A DNA stretch of 64,000 bases from Costus lasius (lineage: Eukaryota > Streptophyta > Magnoliopsida > Zingiberales > Costaceae), in NCBI GenBank assembly GCA_027563935.2, contig CM050451.1, forward strand, positions 33,743,565 through 33,807,564, in the 5' to 3' direction. The position numbers and the translations under genes are program-made. Numbering within the stretch: the first letter of the stretch is position 1; each line of letters opens with the position of its first letter. This document shows, in pieces, positions 56,552-64,000 of the stretch. The notes under the pieces are model-generated. The model made no database searches. It saw nothing but the letters and a program-made list of their open reading frames with translations, and was not told where the DNA came from.

Positions 56552-57532
56552 GGAGTCCGGTCCACTGACCGCCTCATCATAAGTCTTGGGTTCATCCTCA
56601 ATGATGAAGATCCCGTCGTGTTGGGTCGGCAGCGACCCATACCTCTCAGGTGCATGACGAAACCTCCCAGACCTACATGGGGCCTGTGTCTGAGCCTCAG
56701 GTTGCCTAGCAACCGGTGCAGGCGGCTCAGATTCCATCTCTTTGTCTTGTGGTTGCACTTGGTTTTCATCCAAGTCAAACTTCCTCCCACTAACTTCTTT
56801 CATGAGAAATTCTTTCTCTAGAAAGACAGCACCCCGAGTAACAAAAATTTTGTTCTCGGTGGGAACATAGAAGTAGTAACCCTTAGTCTCCTTAGGGTAC
56901 CCCACAAACATACACTTATCAGATCTAGGTTCTAGCTTGCTAGAATCCTGACGTTTGACATAAGCCTTACATCCCCAGAACCTGATAAAAGTGAGATTAG
57001 GGCGTCTCCCACTCCATACCTCATATGGAATCTTTGAGACACTCTTAGATGGAACATTATTCAGTATTAGAGAAGCTGTCTCAAGTGCATGTCCCCAGAA
57101 TGAGGGAGGTAGAGTTGCATGACTCATCATAGATCGAACCATGTCCAACAAAGTTCGATTTCTCCTTTCAGACACACCATTCCATTGAGGTGTTCCAGGA
57201 GGAGTGAGTTGGGATATGATCCCACACTCTCTCAGATAGTCAAAGAACTCACCGCTCAGGTACTCTCCACCACGATCTGATCGAAGAGCCTTAATGGATC
57301 TACCAAGCTGGTTCTCTACTTCATGTCTAAACTCCTTAAATTTCTCGAAGGATTCTGACTTATGTCTCATCAGATAGACATAACCATATCTACTGAAGTC
57401 ATCAGTAAACGTGATGAAGTAGCTATACCCTCCTCTGGCTTGTTTATTGAAAGGCCCACACACATCAGTATGTATGAGATCTAATAAACCTCCTGCCCTC
57501 TCACCAGTTTTGGTGAAGGGCGCCTTTGTCAT
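56552..57532 (-). pseudogene. Cop-2 copy A3: integrase and linker region, truncated
   Basis: On the minus strand the frame starts at the zinc-motif end (GKMTKAPFTK). It keeps the integrase core with LIHTDVCGPF, LRSDRGGEYL and WNGVSERRN, then the linker, ending in EAVSGPDS at the junction with the Cop-1 LTR fragment. The core is uninterrupted, but a run of five A instead of four at about 57531 puts it out of frame with the upstream part. RT and RNase H are not found in the window. Confidence 0.87.
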
Positions 57533-58600
57533 TTTTCCCTAATAAACAAGTCTCACATGTATCAAGTTCCTCCAAGGAACTCGAATCTAACAACCCATTT
57601 GGATGGAGTTGTCGAATGCGATTCTTGTTTATATGGGCTAATCGACAATGCTGTAGGAAAGCACCAACTGAACCACTCAGTTTGGTCCTTTTATGTTACA
57701 AATAGAGCTAACCATCTCCAAGACATGCGGACCATTGCACAAAGTACCCTTCCCATAAAACATATTTGCAAAAGAAAAAGAACATAAGTTCTCTTTTGTT
57801 TTAAACCTAAATCCTTTCTTTGCCAAGCAAGGAGTTGATACAATATTTTGGTAAGGGAAGGTACATAATAGCAATTGTCTAGCTTTAACTGAAGTCCAGA
57901 AGGCAGGGAGAGAAACTCCTACAGCAACAGCAGCAACTTGTGCCCTGTTACCTATCCGTAGGTCAATCTCTCTAGGCCTTACCGATCTATCCTTTCTGAG
58001 CCTTTGCATATTTGTACAAATATGAGCTCCACATGAGGTATCCAATACCCATGTCATAGGAGTAGAAAGGTTGACTTTGGTAACATAAATACCTGAGCAT
58101 GAAGACAAGGCCTTGCCTTTCTTCTCCTCATTCTGAAGTTGCAACATGTCCTTCAACATGTGAGGTGGCCCTCCACATGAATAGCACCTATTATTCCTGA
58201 TCATATCCATCTTTAATTTCAGTTCCTTGGTCAAGCCTTTTGGCTCAACACACTGAATATCAACTTTAGGAGGATTGAGCTCAACCAATTCATCAAAGAG
58301 CTGCCTTAGATTAAAAAAATCTCAGAGGCACTATTCAATTCATATCACCCTCTAAATTCAGGTGACATGTTGGTTAGCAACCTCCAAAGTATCAACCTGA
58401 TGCTTATCATAAGCATCCCTCTCAGCCGCTGAGGCCGAGCATGGAAGTGGCTTAGGAAAAGGACGCTCAAGGACACAAAGCTTCCTTTTGAGCTTGAGCA
58501 CGATTCTCAAGTTCATATACCAATCCAGTAAGTTGGATCTAGCCAACTTATCCCTTTCCAGGGGAGATCGCAGTGACCAACTGCTATTGTTCACAGCCAT
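57533..58600 (-). pseudogene. Cop-2 copy A3: gag and protease-like region, broken
   Basis: The gag start is at 58600 (MAVNNSSWSLRSPLERDKLA). The N-terminal part runs to a stop near 58358. The rest (58288-57677) has LNPPKVDIQCVEPKGLTK, the knuckle CYSCGGPPHMLKDM, with the final Cys replaced by Met as in A2, and the protease site VLDTSCGAHICTN. As in A2, the central Gag segment present in B and C is absent. Pre-integrase sequence with RLAHINKNRIRQLHPNGLLD follows in other frames. Confidence 0.83.
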
Positions 58601-60288
58601 TGTTCTACAACAACCAAGAAACAGCAGATTAGTACTACTTCGAGTCATTTAAACTGGACTTATTTTAAATGACCTTGGCTCCCACTATTTTTAATCGAAT
58701 TGACAACCCACAAAGTCAATCGAGAAATCCAAGATTTCCTAGTGAGATGAGATCCTCATTCCACATAGGGCTTCGCGTCCCATGAGGGTGGGATAAGATG
58801 CACAAAGTGACCCATGTTTCCTAAGGTGGGCTCGCCGACCAATTGCTCCAAGCAATTCCCCTTATTGAGACAGTCCAGGCATTTCATGTCCAGCGAGGGC
58901 TAGATACAGCATGAAACCCTAACCTCTCAACGATGCCTTTAGAGTTTCATTATGTGCCTAGCACACATGAAAATCTAGTCAAGTCCATTCCTAACCGTTA
59001 TGCCCAGGGCCAACGAGTTTCCTTGCGAAGGCACGCCCAGGTAAAAACTGGACTGGGGAAACCATTGCCACCACGCACTTTCTAAAGATAAGTGGGTGTG
59101 TCCCACGAGGGTGGGAAACAATTCACAACTCCACTGATCGATAGCTTAGTGAGGGCTACGCATTAGAAGGCTACTAGACTTGATATTTTAATTGAGGGTT
59201 TTTGTTTAAGGTCTCATCATCTCAGTTTTATCTTATGTCTATCATTACAGGCATGCAATCCTATGGTGATAACATAACAATAAAACATCACAGGCATGCT
59301 TTAGCTTTTGTAAAGAAAGCAATAAAAGGATGATGTGATCATAGCCTATTCAAGACATTGAACCAATCCATGCCAAAAGGGGGTCCAACTCTTGACCTAG
59401 GATTCAAGCCCCAAGACGAGACCTAGCCTAGCCGACCTCTAGCTCTATCTTCAAAGTTGGCTCCAAGGTCCTTCTCTCATGGTTTAGCTCTCAAACCCTA
59501 GGGGTACACCCACAAGGTTCGGCCAATGCCATGGTCTTCTTCCAAGGAAGGTGCCCATCTAGCAAGCCACAAGAGGGATAGCACACAAGCACAAGGCTCG
59601 GTCAATCCCTAACTTGCGCCCCCCATGCAAGGATGTGCCACCTTTGAAGCTTGTTGCGCCATCAGGCAAGGATGTGCAACCAAGCAAGCATGCACCTTGC
59701 TCCAAGTAGATGAGCCACCCTAATCTTCTTCTTAGTTAAAAGCAAAAAGAAAAGTGGCACGCAGGCCTCACAAGGATACATCACAGGCATGCTAAGGGGC
59801 TTGACATATGACCATAACATCATGCACAATCAAGTACTTACTCATGCAATTCTACATGCTCATGAAAAACATAAGATCTGAAATTTTACTTTTTCATAAA
59901 ACATGTCTCTCTTTCTTCCCTTCATATCACAAATCTTTGATTCTAAGTTTCTCTCAGGAGTCTACAAGAGGCATACCGGTTGCCCTGCTTGCAATCCCTA
60001 ACTTGTTAGGATAAGGGCAATCACCCAGTCCATGCCCTATCCCAACAAGTCTCTCAAGATAGGTCTATCCTATTATGAGAGGAGAAATTTTCTCTTCCAC
60101 GTATGGGTCTATCCCATCACATGAAGAGAGCAAAGAACCACAAGTTAATTAGAAGTAAGAAACAAGAGACCTACAATTTTTCTACTTAAAGAAAAACCAT
60201 GCGCCAACATCTATGCAATATGCAAAAATGTAGATATGGCATGTGAGCATGAGAAGCATGAAAGAACATCGTTCGAGGCTCGCAAGTA
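58601..60288 (-). other. Cop-2 copy A3 leader with proposed intron
   Basis: Untranslated leader between the primer site and gag on the minus strand. It ends in TTGGTTGTTGTAG just before AACAATGG, and a donor-like AAAG/GTACTTAC lies in the LTR at 60447, so the intron would be about 1.84 kb. It keeps the hairpins of A2, partly mutated (CCCAC/ATGGG near 58785, CTAGC/GCTGG near 58895, CCCAC/GTGGG near 59103). The frames in it show no known protein. Confidence 0.6.
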
Positions 60289-60300
60289 GCTCTGATACCA
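60289..60300 (-). other. primer-binding site of Cop-2 copy A3
   Basis: On the minus strand the LTR end CCCAACA is followed by TGGTATCAGAGC, complementary to initiator tRNA-Met. This fixes the Cop-2 LTR end. Confidence 0.9.
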
Positions 60301-60301
60301 C

Positions 60302-61692
60302 TGTTGGGAAACCCCGGGCACATTTTACAATTTTCAGAGTCATAGACATACATATTACGCAGCGGAATAATGTCCCAGAAACAGGCCAGTCCCAAAAACC
60401 AGTGAAGATCTCTTGCGAGGGGGTCGACACGATGTGATAGTAAGTACCTTTAAGCAATTAGAAGCCGATGTCGATGAAGGCACCCAATTGTTCGCCCTCT
60501 GCAGTCTCGCACACACGGATTCCTCAAGTTTTCTTCTTTCTTGCCCGGTGCTAGCCTCGGGAAGAAGATCCATGCCTTAGGAGAGTCCTCCAAGCAACTT
60601 GCGCCACCACCAAGATGTGATGCGCCAAGGAGATGGAAGGAGAAGGGAACGCCGCAAGCCTTCTTGTTCCTTTGCGCCAAGGAAAGGAAGAGGAGAAAGA
60701 TGAAGCATGCTTGCGCCCTTGATGGAAGAAGAAGAGCTCTAAGCTCTCCAAGCCGTTGCCCTCTAATGCTTCACGCCTCCAAGGAATTAGCATCATCAAG
60801 AGAGGGGGCGGCAAGGGCTTATTTATAGGAGCAAGAGGCGGTTAGGGGAGAAAGGCAAGTGTTGACAATTAGGGCATGATTCTAGGAGATCGTTTAATCA
60901 AATATACTGATTAAATCTCCACTCCCATATCCGCCTAAGACTTGCCAAAGCAAGTATCAGCCATATGCGCCCATATCATGCCATATGAGGCATTAATCCC
61001 ATCTATACGCCTAGACCTAGTCAAGGCAATATAATGGATTGCCTAATGTGGCTTGGGCGCAAGTCCTAATCCAATTAGGACTCTAATTCTGTTAATAATC
61101 AGCCCACAATTGTCAAACACAATCCAATCAATTATCTTGGGTGATTTAATCACCTAGGAGATACCAAACAAGGCATAGGCGCAAATCCTAGTCCAACTAG
61201 GATTCCATATGCGCCTATCCTATTAATTCATCCCCATTATACCCTTCAAGCCTCATAGCCCTTCAATACAACTTATTAGCAAGCCCAACTAAACAATGGG
61301 CCAAGCCCAAAGTCCATTATGCATGTTAACCAAGCTATTGGATCCAATCCAATTTAACCCATGGTCAAATGAGGTTAACCATGGTTAATTTTATCAATAT
61401 TCTAAAAACGAAAGTTGGCTCCAATAAGATTCTTCCATCTCATCAGGCCCATTGGTGCTGATGAAATCTCCCAAATAGATCCGAGTTATCCAATAACTCG
61501 ATCTAAAGGCTACCCGATCAATATGAAAACTCGAGTATCAAGGTGTGCGACCCTGTAGGTTCCTCTAACGCTGGCAGTGCTAACCAAAAGTCATCACAAG
61601 CAGTGAGTGGCACCTAGCAGTGCATCGCTGCAACCCAGGTCATTGGAATGGATATCGACATCGACATCCCCATCATCGCAACTAGGTACAAA
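60302..61692 (-). mobile_element. 5' LTR of Cop-2 copy A3, interrupted by element D
   Basis: Reverse complement of the distal part of the A1 LTR (from about 4290 to 5573), ending at the primer site. It is cut at 61692, inside the block matching GTACCTAGTTGCGATGATGG of A1, by the LTR of element D. The rest of this LTR lies beyond the window if D is complete. Confidence 0.83.
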
Positions 61693-63372
61693 TGAAGGGT
61701 CCCTAATATAAGGGGGTGAAACCCTAATCATGCGCATCTAGCAAGCATGGCGGAAAGAGGGTTTCTAGAAGATCGCATATGATAACCATATGATCAACTT
61801 AAGGCTATGAGAAATCATACCAAAGCCATGAAGAGGATGGCGACTTGGAAGCGAGAGATCAAGATAGGTCTCCTCCAAATTGTCGCACACAAAATGAGTG
61901 ATGACTTGCTCCTTGGATGCTCCTTGTGCTAGCAAGGATCTCCAAGATGTCCTTGATCGAAATGGAAAGGAAGGGAACTTCTAGGTTGTGCTTGGTGAGA
62001 CTTCCTCTCGTAGCTTTCGTCAAGTCCTCTCCACCGAAAATTGGAGAAACCTTCACACGAGAGAATTCGGCAAGAGAGTAACCTCCCACACTAATGTGGA
62101 GGCGTTACACCATTTCCACTTCGAAACCGATTCCAAAAATGGAAAGGTGTTAAAGCTCATGCGTTCACTCTTGAGTGAACCAAACGCTTAACTCATCTCC
62201 CATGAACCATGCGCTCAATCATGAGCCGGTTCTATACGGTTTGGTCCAAGACCAATTAACCCAAGCCATATGGTCTAGATTAAACCCTAAAGGTTCAAAA
62301 TCTAACCGTTCAATTCTTGATGCTCCTGATCTCACCGATCTAGCATCATCTCTCTCGATCGAAGCTTACCGATCTCAAGCCCTAATCAATCAAACATGAT
62401 CAGACCAGATCTCACTTACAATCAGAGATAAAATCCCTTTAAACTGAACCCAAACGATTCAGTCCACACGATCTGACTCAAGTAAGCCATATCATCAAAT
62501 TGTGCGACCCTGAGGGTTTCCTTTAAATGTCGGTAACGACAACTCACGTTATCACGATCAGTGAGGGGTATCTAGCAACACATCACTGTCTCCCGATATA
62601 AAGGAAAGAGTCTTCCAAGACTACACCCAAAACACAGCACAAGTGTGAATGCAACTTCACAAGGCATGCATGTGTCCTTTGCCACTGGATGTTCTCATTG
62701 GACAAGCGTGTCAAGCTTGTAACTCCAATATGATGAGCATGATTAGATCAGATGAACATAGTCACCTGGGTATGGCCATACACTATCTCAACCATCTCAT
62801 ACAGGGGGGCCCTTTAGAACATCACACTCCTTGAACAAGGAGACGGCAATCCTTTATCTATCACTAGTGTTCTAACCTGACTCATGATCATTATCCAAGA
62901 TAGTTTATAATCATTATGTTTCAAATGATATTGAACTACCTCAAAACAATGACAATCATCATTTAGTAACACAAGTGATCTCAAGTCAAAGGACATGTGC
63001 CACTTAGTGCAAACAAGGATCATTCATATTGTGACAAGCAATTGAATATCCTAGTAGGGTCTGTCCAGTACATCCAATGTACCCATGAGTCTACATCTTA
63101 TTCCATGCTCGAAGCATCCTATAAGATTAGCACACATATTAGTCTCAATCATATCAAGGCTGTCTCATGTTCACCAAGATATTTCGACTAAGGACATATG
63201 CATGTCAGCCTAGCTGAACAGCTTTGAGACATTATTCAGAAGTACACTTATTACAGCAGACAAGGTAACAACCTGAACAATAACCATGCCTTTATAAACA
63301 CAAGAGTTTATTACATGATACTATTACAATCCCAAAGGCCTCAAACATTAGCCTTAAGGGCATACCCCAACA
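61693..63372 (-). mobile_element. 3' LTR of Cop-1 element D, reversed
   Basis: 1680 bp on the minus strand from TGTTGGGGTATGCCC (63372) to GGGACCCTTCA (61693). It lies directly after the polypurine tract of D. The likely left duplicate is ACAAA at 61688-61692; its partner is outside the window. The proposed mini-exon is ATGGCTTTG at 61821-61829, followed by the donor GTATGA. Confidence 0.9.
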
Positions 63373-63392
63373 ATCTCCCACTTGCACTTAAT

Positions 63393-64000
63393 CTAATGGT
63401 TGAGAAACCTCAAACCCATATTATTACAGTGCTTCTCATGCTTCTGCTGCGCCAGAGGCTTGGTAAGCGGGTCAGCCAGATTGTCGTCTGTATGAACCTT
63501 GCAAATTTTGATCTCGCCACGATCAATGATCTCCCGGATCAAGTGAAACCGTCTCTGTATGTGCTTGGACTTCTGGTGTGACCGTGGTTCCTTTGCTTGT
63601 GCGATTGCTCCAGTGTTATCACAGAAGATAACCAAAGGATCTGCACTCGAAGGAACAACACCAAGTTCTCTCACGAACTTACGAATCCACACTGCCTCCT
63701 TGGATGCTTCCGAGGCTGCAACATACTCAGCTTCTGTTGTGGAATCAGCAACAGTTGACTGTTTGAAACTCTTCCACACCACTGCTCCACCATTCAAGCT
63801 AAAAACATAGCCTGATTGCGATCGGAAATCATCCTGGTCCGACTGGAACGAAGCGTCAGTATATCCTTCTATACTGAGTTCTTCTTGACCACCATATATC
63901 AAGAACATATCTTTGGTCCTCCGCAGATATTTTAAAATATTCTTGACTGCAATCCAGTGCGCCATACCTGGATTACTTTGGAACCGACTGGTCACGCTTA
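63393..64000 (-). CDS. element D gag-pol, C-terminal part (end of RT region and RNase H), continues past the window
   Basis: Open over all the visible length on the minus strand and nearly the same as the last 200 residues of B. It has KNILKYLRRTKDMFLIYGG, YTDASF, DSTTEAEYVAASEASKEAVW, the RNase H segment FCDNTGAIAQAKEPRSHQ, the tail LADPLTKPLAQQKHEKHC and the end GLRFLNH. No stop is seen, so D could be intact, but most of it is outside the window. The polypurine tract and LTR follow at 63372. Confidence 0.9.
   Translation of the reverse strand, partial: SVTSRFQSNPGMAHWIAVKNILKYLRRTKDMFLIYGGQEELSIEGYTDASFQSDQDDFRSQSGYVFSLNGGAVVWKSFKQSTVADSTTEAEYVAASEASKEAVWIRKFVRELGVVPSSADPLVIFCDNTGAIAQAKEPRSHQKSKHIQRRFHLIREIIDRGEIKICKVHTDDNLADPLTKPLAQQKHEKHCNNMGLRFLNH

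Overview
The window is nuclear DNA of a flowering plant, made almost entirely of nested LTR retrotransposons around one apparently functional host gene. The only intact host gene is a four-exon Tubby-like F-box protein gene (TULP) at 29.5-31.4 kb. Its sequence and the repeat content fit an angiosperm, perhaps a monocot, but the species cannot be fixed from this sequence. I name the repeat families locally. Cop-1 is a young Ty1/copia family with LTRs of about 1.65-1.7 kb: elements B, C and D, a solo LTR and LTR fragments. Cop-2 is a related, older and gag-damaged copia family: copies A1, A2 and A3. Gyp-1 is a gypsy family with a tRNA-Asp-like primer site. Cop-3 is a copia family with LTRs of about 510 bp and an AT-rich interior.

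Layout. 0-10 kb: a reversed Cop-1 LTR cut into Cop-2 copy A1 (pol with two stops, then its LTR), then a reversed Gyp-1 LTR carrying a hairpin array, then Cop-2 copy A2. 10.0-19.2 kb: intact Cop-1 element B, inserted into A2 with the 5-bp target duplication TTTGA. 19.2-24 kb: the rest of A2, LTR scraps and a reversed Gyp-1 3' end. 24-29.3 kb: ancient copia, DNA-transposon-like and LINE relics. 29.5-31.4 kb: TULP. 33-40 kb: Cop-3 remains and a 3.1-kb non-autonomous Cop-3 element E (duplication CTTAG). 40.3-49.3 kb: Cop-1 element C (duplication GTGCG). 49.3-53 kb: two solo LTRs (duplications CTAAT and CCCTA). 53-55.4 kb: unassigned sequence. 55.4-61.7 kb: reversed Cop-2 copy A3, broken at both ends by Cop-1 LTRs. 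61.7-64 kb: the 3' end of reversed Cop-1 element D.

The most interesting point is the Cop-1 expression layout. Every Cop-1 LTR that reaches this region (elements B, C, D and the solo LTR) has a start codon and two more codons followed directly by a GT donor. A good branch site, pyrimidine tract and AG acceptor lie about 1.9 kb downstream, at the head of the gag-pol frame. Joining them is in frame (phase 0) in B and C. In C no ATG remains at the usual gag start, so the LTR codon looks necessary. The predicted intron contains the end of the LTR, the tRNA primer site and a set of small hairpins with compensatory changes between families. This suggests that spliced RNA serves as the message and unspliced RNA as the genome. 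It is a prediction from sequence only.
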